Of a stretch of DNA of 64,000 nucleotides, positions 28,859-36,957 are shown in pieces (the first letter of the stretch is position 1; every line of letters starts with the position of its first letter). Position numbers and translations under genes: made by a program. Location: the NCBI GenBank assembly GCA_964607765.1, contig CAZSNT010000017.1, forward strand, positions 1-64,000, given 5' to 3'. Source of the stretch: CAZSNT01 sp964607765. Its GTDB lineage: Bacteria; Verrucomicrobiota; Lentisphaeria; Oligosphaerales; JABHEG01. A model generated the notes under the pieces. It made no database searches and was not told where the DNA came from. It worked only from the letters and a program-made list of their open reading frames with translations.

Positions 28859-29320
28859 ATGAGAATCTCGATAAGCAAGATCCTGTGCCCGGTGGACTTC
28901 TCGGAGAGCTCAGATCACGCACTTCTGTACGCCGTCGCGTTTGCCTCGACGCACGGAGCGCAACTGACAGTACTGCACGTGATTGAGCCGCCGGTGTGCT
29001 ATCCGGCAGGTGACGGCCTGTTCCAGCCGGTGGCCGTGGAGGGGTTGGAGGCCGCATCGGTGGAGGAGCTGGAGCGATTGGTCGCCGAGCTGAAGCAGAA
29101 CTACGACAACGTGGTGTGGGAACAGGTACAAGGGCATGCGTTCCCGGAGATTGTGCAGGTAGCCCGGCGTGACGACGTTGATTTGATCGTGATGGGCACG
29201 CACGGGCGCACGGGATTGGCGCACGTGCTGATGGGGAGTGTGGCCGAGAAGGTCGTGCGGAGCTCGCCATGTCCCGTACTCACGATCAAGCACCCGGAGC
29301 ACGAGTTCGTGATGCCCTGA
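28859..29320 (+). CDS. Universal stress protein (UspA family)
   Basis: A 153-residue single-domain Usp. It begins KILCPVDFSESSDHAL, contains the ATP-binding G2xG9xG(S/T) pattern as GTHGRTGLAHVLMGSVAEKV, and ends SSPCPVLTIK. It is therefore of the ATP-binding type rather than the UspA type that lacks the motif. GAGGGGAG lies before the ATG. Its last 35 bp overlap the symporter gene tail to tail. Confidence 0.93.
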   Translation: MRISISKILCPVDFSESSDHALLYAVAFASTHGAQLTVLHVIEPPVCYPAGDGLFQPVAVEGLEAASVEELERLVAELKQNYDNVVWEQVQGHAFPEIVQVARRDDVDLIVMGTHGRTGLAHVLMGSVAEKVVRSSPCPVLTIKHPEHEFVMP

Positions 29321-30659
29321 CCAACAGCAGCGCGACGGCCATGATTCCGGCACAGACCCCGGCGCCGCACAGACCTGCCCACCCCATTCCCCTGACCAGT
29401 CCTGTGGTCAGCAGTACGACGGGGGTGCTTCCGCCCGCTACCATCGCTGTCCACACGGCCGGCCTCGGGATGGCTGACGTCAGCCCGGGGGCGGCCAGCA
29501 GCAGCAGCGGCACGAGCAACCCACCGGCGTAGAACGCGTAAGCCAGCAGCAGGTTGGGGATGATGCTGGGCTGGAAGCAAGCGACGAGCACACTGCACGC
29601 GCCCACCGCACACACGAGCGCTCTGCCGCTTTTCTGTCTTGTGATGTCGCCGTGCGCTCTGCCTATGACGTCGAGCTCGAGAACGGATGCTGCGGTGAGC
29701 AGACAGGTGTCGGCCGAGGACGCCATGGCGGCGAGCAACCCGAACGTGACCAGGTAGACTGCCGTGCCGAACCAGCCGCTGCTTCCGGTGATCAGTTCAC
29801 GCACCGCCTCCTGGGTGACTCCGGACTGTCGCAGCGACATCGCGAGGCCCACGATTACCGGGGAACAGACGAGCAGCGCGATGCCGGCGATCACTGCGCC
29901 TCTTCGCGCGGTGCGCGCGTCGCGCGCGACCAGGATCCGGGAGCACAGGTCGGGCCCCACAATGTACATGCCGCCCACCACCACGAGCAGGGGCACGAGG
30001 TCGGCCGGCGCGAAGCCGTCGCTTCGCCAGAGCGCCGCCGGGCTCGGGAGCGCGCACCAGGAAATGTCGGGCCGGGAAGCGACCAGGCCGATGGTCAGGG
30101 CCAGCGCGGCGCCGATCATACCGACCTGCACCACGTCGGTCCGCAGCACTGCACGCTGCCCGCCCCAGGCAGTGTAGAGTACCACGCACAAGGCTGTGAC
30201 ACCGATGCCGGTACTCAACGACCAGCCGAACACGAGCGTCAGCAGCTTGCCCGCGGCCACCCACTGCGCTGCGATCACAGCCGTCCACATGACAGCGATG
30301 AGTACGGCTGCGAGAACCCTGGCCGGCTGCCCGTAGGCGGCCGCTGCCCACTGGGGCAAGGTCTGAGTCGCGCTGCGCGAGCGCATCGGCTCGACCCAGA
30401 CCAGGCTGAGAAGCAGCAAGCCGATGCCGCCGGCACCCAGCCACCACACAGCCGGCCACCCTATACGGTACGTTCGTGCGATCAACCCGATGGTGGTGGA
30501 GGCGCCGAGGCACAGGGCAACCAGCGAGGCGGCAACCGTCCCGGTCCCGGCTGACTGTCCGGCCAGGAAGAAGACGTTGGCGTCGGTGCGCGGCCGCAGG
30601 GCCAGCCCGGGCAGCGTCATCGCCAGGAACAGAAGGAAAGCACAGAAGAGGGCAGTCAT
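29286..30659 (-). CDS. Sodium:solute symporter (SSF) family transporter
   Basis: A 457-residue membrane transporter with about 12-13 hydrophobic helices. SSF features include FFLAGQSAGTG, ASTTIGLIARTYRIG, LYTAWGGQRAVLRTDVVQ and AAMASSADTCLLTAASV. The family moves sugars, amino acids, urea or similar solutes with sodium; the substrate cannot be told. The ATG at 30659 overlaps the stop of the preceding TPR gene (ATGA), so it is translationally coupled. This is the last gene of the long minus-strand operon from the KAS II-like gene. Confidence 0.88.
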   Translation of the reverse strand: MTALFCAFLLFLAMTLPGLALRPRTDANVFFLAGQSAGTGTVAASLVALCLGASTTIGLIARTYRIGWPAVWWLGAGGIGLLLLSLVWVEPMRSRSATQTLPQWAAAAYGQPARVLAAVLIAVMWTAVIAAQWVAAGKLLTLVFGWSLSTGIGVTALCVVLYTAWGGQRAVLRTDVVQVGMIGAALALTIGLVASRPDISWCALPSPAALWRSDGFAPADLVPLLVVVGGMYIVGPDLCSRILVARDARTARRGAVIAGIALLVCSPVIVGLAMSLRQSGVTQEAVRELITGSSGWFGTAVYLVTFGLLAAMASSADTCLLTAASVLELDVIGRAHGDITRQKSGRALVCAVGACSVLVACFQPSIIPNLLLAYAFYAGGLLVPLLLLAAPGLTSAIPRPAVWTAMVAGGSTPVVLLTTGLVRGMGWAGLCGAGVCAGIMAVALLLVRASRTRAPGA

Positions 30660-32806
30660 CGGTGTTCGGTGTTCAGTATTCGGTGTTCGGTGTTGTCCTG
30701 GCCCGATCCCAGCCGGTGTGGTTGGCCGCTGCGGTAGCCGGTCAGCCGGGTGGTGATCTGTTCGGCAAGGGTTGTGTCGTTGCGCGTGCGGGCCTGCTCC
30801 AGTGCAGTCTGTGCGGTGCGGATGGCTCGTTCGAAATCCTCTGCGTTGGCAAAGGCTGCGGCGACAGTGTCCAGCACGGCCGGCTCCGTCTTGGCCGGGC
30901 TTCCCAGCAGACGCTCTGCAAGCTGCAGGGCCATATTGCTGTCTCTGACGGCTGGCTCGGGATGGGCGGCGAGCAACCAGCAGAGCTCGCGAACAGGAAG
31001 AATCCAGTTCGGTTCGAGCTGAATGGCGGTCTCGAACCGCGCAACGGCCGCTTTGCCCTGTCCCGTGGCCTGCAGCGCGCGCGCCAGATTGACATGCGCG
31101 ATAGCGAAGCCCGGGGACAGGGCTGTCGCTTGGGAGAAATGCCGTATGGCGCTGTCCCACGCTTTGGCGCCGGCGTGGATCGTGCCGACATTGTTGTGGA
31201 CATCGGCGAGACCGGGGTCCAGTTCGAGCGCGCGTTGGTAGTGGACGAGGGCCTGTTCGCCGTTGCCTGTCTGCCGCAAGGCATGCCCAAGGTTGGCTTG
31301 AGCCTGGGGCAGTTCGGGGGCGAGCTGCACGGCTCTCTGAAGGAACGTGCACGCGGCGGCGGGGTTGTGCAGGTTGAGCAGCACAGCGCCCATGTTCGCG
31401 TGGGCGTCTCTGTAATCAGGCCGGATAGTCAATGCGCTGTGGAAATGCTCCGCGGCCTGACGGTGCGCGCCGCGCCGCACGAGCGCTTCGCCGAGGTTGT
31501 TGTGTGCGATAGGGTTCGCTTCCGTCACGTCCAGAGCGTGCGAGAACAGCGCGACGCTGTCCTGCCAGTGGCCCAGTTGCTGGTGGGTGCGGACCGCCAG
31601 TGCGGCGAGCAGCACTGCGGCGCCGGCCCAGAGCCGTTCAGGCCTCCAGTGCCGCTCTGAGGCCATGTCGGCGACTGTCCATGACACTGCCATGTAGAGG
31701 CCGACAATCGGCACGTAAACGAAACGGTCGGCCATTGTCTGCGGCCCCACGTGAACGATACCGATCACCGGCACCAGCGTGCCGATGAACCAGAGCCATC
31801 CGGTCAGCAGGTAGGGGCGTGTTCGCCACTGCCTGGCGACTGCGACACTGAGTCCGATCAGAATGACAGCAGCTCCGAGCGGCTGCCACGCCGGGATGTG
31901 CGCGGGCCACGGGTACATAACGGCGAGTTTCTGTGGCCAGACAGCCTTGGCGATGTAGAGCACGTACGAATTCAGCACGTTCGCCAATCGCCGGTAGACT
32001 GACAGCGACGCGAGCGTATTCATGGCGCCGCCTGTGCGTTGGCCGTAGAACGTGACGCACAGCGAACCCGCTGACAGCAACAGCAGCGGCACCTTCTCCA
32101 GCACCACGCGGCGCAGGGCTGCGTTGGCTTGCCCGGAAAACGCTTCAGCAAGACCGATCCGTCGAAGCGGCCAGACGTCCAGCAACAGCAGTACGCAGGG
32201 CAATGTGATGAGCATGGGCTTGGTCAGCAACCCTACAGTGAACGGGAGCAGGATCAGCGCGTACCGTCCCCCGGTTGGCTTTCCGCGGTATTCGGCGTAG
32301 GCCCAGATGGTAAGCCACCAGAACACAGTGCTGAGCACGTCTTTGCGTTCAGTCACCCACGCGACCGATTCGACGTGGAGCGGGTGCACGGCGAACAGCG
32401 CCGCAGCGAATGCGCTTGGCCAAAGGGCCCCCGACAGCCGCGCCAACACCACGAACGTCAGGACGGCGCCGGCTGCGTGCAACATGACGTTGACGAGATG
32501 GTGCCCTGTCGGATTGAGACCGAACATCTCCACATCGAGCATGCGTGACAGGATAGTCAGCGGCATCCAGTAGTCGGAGTACTTTGTTCTGAACAGCAGG
32601 TCAGCGCCGAAGGCCCACTTTACTCCATCCCACGTCAGCCCCTGAGTGACGACGGGGTTCTCGTACACGTAGACGTTGTCATCGAGGTTGACGAACTCAC
32701 AGGTGCCGGCCCGCCAGTAGGCGCCGAAAGCCAGCAGCGCCAACAGCAAGGCGATCGTGCGCACGCTCCGCTCTGCAAGGGGCTTGTGGTTCGGCTTCGC
32801 TGTCAT
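30656..32806 (-). CDS. TMTC-like membrane glycosyltransferase with TPR repeats
   Basis: A 716-residue protein. The N-terminal ~400 residues carry about ten hydrophobic helices with the TMTC pattern: FVNLDDNVYVYENP in the first loop, then YWMPLTILSRMLDVEMFGLNP, HPLHVESVAWVTERKDVLST and LLTKPML. This resembles GT-C O-mannosyltransferases of the TMTC/GT105 type. About six TPRs follow (NNLGEAL...NMGAVL...NLGHAL...NNVGTI). Starts at 32836 and 32806 both lie in a dispersed repeat; I chose the inner one. The last ~12 codons are supplied by another repeat. It probably glycosylates exported proteins or lipids. Confidence 0.85.
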   Translation of the reverse strand: MTAKPNHKPLAERSVRTIALLLALLAFGAYWRAGTCEFVNLDDNVYVYENPVVTQGLTWDGVKWAFGADLLFRTKYSDYWMPLTILSRMLDVEMFGLNPTGHHLVNVMLHAAGAVLTFVVLARLSGALWPSAFAAALFAVHPLHVESVAWVTERKDVLSTVFWWLTIWAYAEYRGKPTGGRYALILLPFTVGLLTKPMLITLPCVLLLLDVWPLRRIGLAEAFSGQANAALRRVVLEKVPLLLLSAGSLCVTFYGQRTGGAMNTLASLSVYRRLANVLNSYVLYIAKAVWPQKLAVMYPWPAHIPAWQPLGAAVILIGLSVAVARQWRTRPYLLTGWLWFIGTLVPVIGIVHVGPQTMADRFVYVPIVGLYMAVSWTVADMASERHWRPERLWAGAAVLLAALAVRTHQQLGHWQDSVALFSHALDVTEANPIAHNNLGEALVRRGAHRQAAEHFHSALTIRPDYRDAHANMGAVLLNLHNPAAACTFLQRAVQLAPELPQAQANLGHALRQTGNGEQALVHYQRALELDPGLADVHNNVGTIHAGAKAWDSAIRHFSQATALSPGFAIAHVNLARALQATGQGKAAVARFETAIQLEPNWILPVRELCWLLAAHPEPAVRDSNMALQLAERLLGSPAKTEPAVLDTVAAAFANAEDFERAIRTAQTALEQARTRNDTTLAEQITTRLTGYRSGQPHRLGSGQDNTEHRILNTEHR
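30660..30696 (-). repeat. Dispersed repeat family B, copy 1 (no hairpin part)
   Basis: Four to five iterations of a CGGTGTT/CAGTATT-type heptad on the plus strand. It lies at the junction of two minus-strand genes and codes, on that strand, for the C-terminal NTEHRILNTEHR of the TMTC-like protein. Related arrays with an added hairpin are at 46135-46186 and 63411-63468. Confidence 0.7.
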
Positions 32807-32872
32807 TGGTCGTTGGTCAGTTGGCTTCGCCGTCATTGGTCAGCTGGCTTTGCCGTCATTGGTCGTGGCCCG
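32802..32872 (-). repeat. Dispersed repeat family A, copy 2 (about three units)
   Basis: Units starting GTCATTGGTC begin at 32802, 32832 and 32855. The middle one is the 23-bp unit shared with 23188-23210. The array fills exactly the space between the methyltransferase stop (32873) and the TMTC-like gene, and supplies both candidate start codons of that gene. Confidence 0.75.
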
Positions 32873-33637
32873 CTAGGCGGAGCGTCGTGTCAGGACGATC
32901 TGCGCGAACATCGCGAGGGCGGGCATTGCGGGCGTCAGGCAACGTTCGAGGAAGCGCCACGTGCCGAACAGCGATGCCGGCATCAACGCCGGCTTGGACA
33001 CGCCCCCGGAGAGGATGTAGCGGAACGGCATGCAGGGCTCCAGCGTCGTGACCTCCCACTGCGGGAACAGCTTCACGAACTGTTCCCGGTCCCGTCTGAA
33101 CACGATCCAGGCGAGGGCCTGGTTGCTTCCGGAGATGGGGCGTCCGCGCACGGTTGTCCAGGCCTCGGCCTTGGGATCGAACGGCTCGTGTCCTACTGCA
33201 TTGTAAACGAAGCGTGACCAGGGCGTCACCCACGGTTCGACCATCGCGACCACGCCGCCGCTGTCAACGCAGCGTGCGGCTTCACGCAGGAACTGGCCGG
33301 CATCGGGCAGATGGTGAAACACGTCCGTCATGACAATGGCACGTAGGGATCTGTCTTTGAAGGGCAGTTCACAGCCATCCAGAAGCAGGCTGACGTTCGG
33401 ATTGCTTTGGATGTCGGACTTCAGCAGGTTTGGGACATATTCGCCCAGGCCCCCTGCTCCTGCTCCGAGTTCGAGCGCAGGGCTGCACCCGTCGGGCACG
33501 GCGGCTGCGAGGGTGGCATACCACTCGGCGTAGATGCGCCTGAGGAAGGGCTTACGGGCCAGGGAGTCACCGGCGGTCCGGAGGTAATCTGTGTCGTGTG
33601 TTCCGGCCGTCTGTGCTGAACCGGCATTCGAGTGCAT
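32873..33637 (-). CDS. Class I SAM-dependent methyltransferase
   Basis: A 254-residue methyltransferase of the Methyltransf_11 type. Motif I reads ALELGAGAGGLGEY, motif II/III ELPFKDRSLRAIVMTDVFHHLPD, followed by SGGVVAMVEPW. The C-terminal 100 residues are divergent with a hydrophobic stretch (MPASLFGTWRFLERCLTPAMPALAMFAQIVL) that may touch the membrane. Its ATG overlaps the stop of the glycosyltransferase fusion gene (TGATG). The substrate is probably a lipid or lipid-linked sugar made by the cluster. Confidence 0.88.
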   Translation of the reverse strand: MHSNAGSAQTAGTHDTDYLRTAGDSLARKPFLRRIYAEWYATLAAAVPDGCSPALELGAGAGGLGEYVPNLLKSDIQSNPNVSLLLDGCELPFKDRSLRAIVMTDVFHHLPDAGQFLREAARCVDSGGVVAMVEPWVTPWSRFVYNAVGHEPFDPKAEAWTTVRGRPISGSNQALAWIVFRRDREQFVKLFPQWEVTTLEPCMPFRYILSGGVSKPALMPASLFGTWRFLERCLTPAMPALAMFAQIVLTRRSA

Positions 33638-35091
33638 CAGATGAACTTGATACGGCGCGCGGCGAACAGCACCATCCGCAGCAGCAGCAGTCCGTGTCGC
33701 CAGCGGCTGATGTTGGTGTCCCCGTAGGTTCGTTCACGGTAGCGGACGGGCAGGTCGACAATGCGCAGGTTGAGCTTGACGGCGCCGAAGAGCAGGTCGA
33801 AGTCGCCGAACGGATCAAAGTCTCCGAAATACTCACGGTTTGCCGCGATCAGCTCATAGTCCTTCTTCCACAGGACCTTGGTGCCGCAGAGCGTGTCTTT
33901 GACAGGCTGCCCCAGTAACCACGAGAAGGCGAGGCTGAAGAACTTGTTCCCGAGCAGGTTGAAGTAGCGCATGGCGCGCTTCTCCATGGGATAGACCAAT
34001 CGCACACCGTTGACGAATTCCGCCTTTCCGGAGAAGAGAGCTTCGTAGAATCGGGGGAGATCCTCAGGCGGCACGGTCAGGTCGGCGTCGAGGATCATCA
34101 GTATGTCGCCGGTGGCCTCAGCGAACCCCAGGCGTACGGCATCGCCTTTGCCGGTCCCGCCTTGCCGAAACAGTTTGCAGCGCCTGTCGGGGTATTTGGG
34201 GATCATCTTGCGGATGACCTCGTAGGTGTCGTCCGTGGAGCCGCCCTCGACAAAGATGAGTTCCGTACCTGCGCCCATTTCCGGGACGCGCTCGAAAATC
34301 TGCTCGATGTTCCCTGCCTCGTTACGGGCAGCAACGATGACTGAGACAGTGGGCAGCGAGGCAGGCAACGTTGGCCACGGCGCGGGCCGGGCGAGGATCA
34401 TGTTTGCCAGCGCCGCGTGTCGGAACGGCGAGATCTTGGCGAAGTAGCGGTTGAACAGCCAGCTGATGGGCGGCAGGGGCAGGGGCAGCAACAGTTCCTG
34501 CCAGCTGCGTATGACTTCGAAATCAGTGAGGTAGAGCAGGTGTGAGACGTCATGGACCGTGAGCCAGTTCTGCGGCAGCAGCGGAGTGGCCAGCCGCATC
34601 GCTTTGGCAGTGGACAGGGCGGGTCTCCAGGCTTGGCTGTGCACATTGATGAGAATGCGGGTTGCCGGCGTGCACAGCGGGGCCATGCGGCGGAAGATCT
34701 CCTGGACATCAGCAACATCATTGAGCAGGTCAGAGAGGATAATGACGTCGAACGTCTCGTCGAGCTCGAGCCGATGCACGTCGGCGCAGACAAACTCGAG
34801 ATCGGGATGTCGTTCGCGGGCTCGCGCGACCATCTCCGGGGAGAGGTCAATGCCCACGCCGCGGCTCGGCTCCAGGGAAGCCAGCAGGTCACCTTTGCCG
34901 CAACCCAGTTCGAGGACACGCCGACCGGGAGCCACGAGCAGGCCATAGACGTGCTTGAGGTAGCGGTGGTAGTATCCCCCCAGCCCGGACCATTTGTCTT
35001 GACGCCGGGCGACCGCATCCCAGTGTTTGCGGCGTTCTACTGCGCGGTTCGGGGCCGAGGTCTCATTGGCTTTTTCGGCGTGAGTACCCAT
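33637..35091 (-). CDS. Methyltransferase-GT2 glycosyltransferase fusion
   Basis: A 484-residue two-domain protein. Residues about 25-190 form a SAM methyltransferase (VLELGCGKGDLL, VGIDLSPEMVARA, FDVIILSDLLNDV). Residues about 245-484 are a family 2 glycosyltransferase of the dolichol-phosphate-mannose synthase type (VSVIVAARNEAGNI, FVEGGSTDDTYEV, ILDADLTVPPEDL, then GTKVLWKKDY). It most likely uses a polyprenyl-phosphate or lipid acceptor. The ATG at 35091 is preferred over a TTG six codons earlier. It lies between the ACP and the stand-alone methyltransferase gene. Confidence 0.88.
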   Translation of the reverse strand: MGTHAEKANETSAPNRAVERRKHWDAVARRQDKWSGLGGYYHRYLKHVYGLLVAPGRRVLELGCGKGDLLASLEPSRGVGIDLSPEMVARARERHPDLEFVCADVHRLELDETFDVIILSDLLNDVADVQEIFRRMAPLCTPATRILINVHSQAWRPALSTAKAMRLATPLLPQNWLTVHDVSHLLYLTDFEVIRSWQELLLPLPLPPISWLFNRYFAKISPFRHAALANMILARPAPWPTLPASLPTVSVIVAARNEAGNIEQIFERVPEMGAGTELIFVEGGSTDDTYEVIRKMIPKYPDRRCKLFRQGGTGKGDAVRLGFAEATGDILMILDADLTVPPEDLPRFYEALFSGKAEFVNGVRLVYPMEKRAMRYFNLLGNKFFSLAFSWLLGQPVKDTLCGTKVLWKKDYELIAANREYFGDFDPFGDFDLLFGAVKLNLRIVDLPVRYRERTYGDTNISRWRHGLLLLRMVLFAARRIKFI

Positions 35092-35181
35092 ACTGCCACT
35101 CAAGCGCAACGCGAATGTCCAAGGCGGGCCGTCGTCGCCGTCCGACGCGGTCCCGAGCGAAAGGCAGGGCCCGGATATCCC

Positions 35182-35433
35182 CTACTTGTCCGCCAGTTTG
35201 GGTTCCAGGTAACCGATGCAGCTGTTCAGCGTGGCCAACTGGGGATAGTCGCTTTCCGGCACCTCGACGCCGTACTTCTTACGCAACTCCATCACGATGT
35301 CGAGGAAGTCCATGGAGTCCAGATCCAATTGGTCACGCAACGGCTCTTGGGCGTCGAGGTCGGAGCAATCTTCGTCAGGGACGATGTCCATGATAATGTC
35401 AATGATTGCCTGACCGATATCTTCCCTTGTCAT
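35182..35433 (-). CDS. Acyl carrier protein
   Basis: An 83-residue acidic four-helix carrier protein. The phosphopantetheine attachment site is the Ser in LDLDSMDFLDIV (usual form DSL). It is probably a dedicated ACP for the neighbouring KAS II-like enzyme rather than the housekeeping AcpP, since it stands in the KAS/glycosyltransferase operon and lacks fabD or fabG. GAGGGAG lies before the ATG. Confidence 0.92.
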   Translation of the reverse strand: MTREDIGQAIIDIIMDIVPDEDCSDLDAQEPLRDQLDLDSMDFLDIVMELRKKYGVEVPESDYPQLATLNSCIGYLEPKLADK

Positions 35434-35489
35434 GAACGTCTGTTCTCCCTCTCTATCTCAAAGACTGCTCCGCTGCCGCCGGAAGCCGT

Positions 35490-36737
35490 TCAGGGGGCAA
35501 AGCGTTTGACGATGACAACGGAGTTTATTCCTATCATCCCAAACGAATTATTCAAGATCACGTCCAGCTTTTTGACGGTTCGCGGCTTATCAACGACCAG
35601 GTTCGGCAACGCACAGTCAGGATCGAGGTCATCGACATTGATTGTGTGATGGACTGTGAGGTCGTCGAAGCCCGGCAGGTTGCCGGCCAGTTCCAGGGCG
35701 CCGGCGGCCCCCATCGCGTGGCCGATGAAGCTCTTGGTGTTGTTCACATAGGTATCGGGGCAGCTTTCGCCGAACACGCTGGCCAGTGCTTTGCACTCCT
35801 GCCTGTCTCCAGCGGGTGTTCCCGTCGCGTGGGTATTTACCAGATGCACATCGGCCGGTGCCATACCGGCCTTGCGCAAGGCGAGCTTCATGCACTGGGC
35901 CTGTCGCTCCGGATTGGGCAGCACCATGTCCGTGGCATCGGAGTTGATTGCGTATCCTGCGATTTCGCCAAGGATCCTGGCGCCGCGTTTCTGCGCGTCG
36001 ACGAGCCGCTCCAGAACGAACACCGCACCGCCCTCCGACACCACGATTCCGTTGCGGTTCAGATCGAACGGCCTGCTGGCCTTCGTGGGGTCGGCGTGTT
36101 CCGCAAGTGCATTCTGGCTCATGAACCCGGCAAAGATGCCGAATGTCTGGATGCTCTCGGACACGCCGCCGGCAAGAGCGTAGTCCACCTCACCGAGGAC
36201 GAGCTGCTGCAGGCCCTGAACCAACCCCATGTTGCCCGCCGCACAGGCGGCTCCCACGGTGTAATGCGGACCTGTGATCCCCAAGTTGATCGTGATCTCC
36301 CCCGCCGGGTTGTTTGCCACCGTCCGAGGGTTGTGGTAGTGGGACCAGAACTTGACGTCGTCGCCGTACTGACGTATCTCGTGAATTTCGTTCTCGGTCT
36401 CGACATTCCCGTGCTCAGTGATGCCCACGAAAACACCGACGCGTGAGCGATCCAGATCTTCCCACGGCAGCTTGGCGTCCGCAATCGCCTCACTGGCACA
36501 GTACACGGCAATGGATCCGGCCCGGGTCCCGACGCGGAGCTCTTTGCGGGTCTGGTACTTGCGGGAATCGAAGTGGCACACTCCCGCGATCGTCTCACCG
36601 ACATGGCGGACCTGGTACTTCTCGACTCCCGAAACGCCGTCGAGCAGATTGCGCCGGAATTCGTCCAGTGTATTGCCGTTCGGGGCGGTCAGCCCGACAC
36701 CGGTGATAACCACGCGGCATTCTCGATCCGACTTCAT
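35490..36737 (-). CDS. Beta-ketoacyl-ACP synthase II-like (FabF/KAS family)
   Basis: A 415-residue condensing enzyme that would extend an acyl chain on ACP with malonyl-ACP. The thiolase-fold catalytic set is present: Cys165 in GAACAAGN, His303 in NTHATGT and His340 in FIGHAMGAAG. The C-terminal gate loop, normally GFGGTN, reads GMIGIN at 400-405, a strong departure from standard FabF. It starts at ATG 36737 behind a good promoter and is the first gene of the ACP/glycosyltransferase operon, so a specialised lipid rather than bulk fatty acid is likely. Confidence 0.9.
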   Translation of the reverse strand: MKSDRECRVVITGVGLTAPNGNTLDEFRRNLLDGVSGVEKYQVRHVGETIAGVCHFDSRKYQTRKELRVGTRAGSIAVYCASEAIADAKLPWEDLDRSRVGVFVGITEHGNVETENEIHEIRQYGDDVKFWSHYHNPRTVANNPAGEITINLGITGPHYTVGAACAAGNMGLVQGLQQLVLGEVDYALAGGVSESIQTFGIFAGFMSQNALAEHADPTKASRPFDLNRNGIVVSEGGAVFVLERLVDAQKRGARILGEIAGYAINSDATDMVLPNPERQAQCMKLALRKAGMAPADVHLVNTHATGTPAGDRQECKALASVFGESCPDTYVNNTKSFIGHAMGAAGALELAGNLPGFDDLTVHHTINVDDLDPDCALPNLVVDKPRTVKKLDVILNNSFGMIGINSVVIVKRFAP

Positions 36738-36791
36738 AGCTGCAGTTCCGGAGTTGACGCCAATTTACGTAAAGTGAAGAAGGAAGTCATT

Positions 36792-36820
36792 AATATACCT
36801 TTGAGCCGGCCTCGGGGCAA
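36792..36820 (-). promoter_or_regulatory. Promoter for the KAS II-like/ACP operon
   Basis: On the minus strand TTGCCC (36815-36820), a 17-bp spacer and TATATT (36792-36797) precede the ATG at 36737 by about 55 bp. The -10 matches consensus at 5 of 6 positions and runs on as TATATTAA, as in the rpsP promoter. The intergenic region is much more AT-rich than its surroundings. Confidence 0.6.
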
Positions 36821-36895
36821 TCAGACTGGCCAAAAAACGGCAAAAACCAGCCGCGTGCTCGCGCTCACTCTCTGTCGGCGCTTGCACAGTCACCC

Positions 36896-36923
36896 TTGCG
36901 TTGACGCCGCGGAAATCTATATT
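36896..36923 (+). promoter_or_regulatory. Promoter for the OleA/FabH-like gene
   Basis: TTGCGT (36896-36901), a 16-bp spacer and TATATT (36918-36923) lie about 35 bp before the ATG at 36958. The -10 is 5/6 and the -35 weaker. It is divergent from the KAS II-like promoter, about 75 bp away, so the two could be controlled together. Confidence 0.5.
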
Positions 36924-36957
36924 ATCACCTTTTGTCTTGTAAGGACGAGGAACTGTC

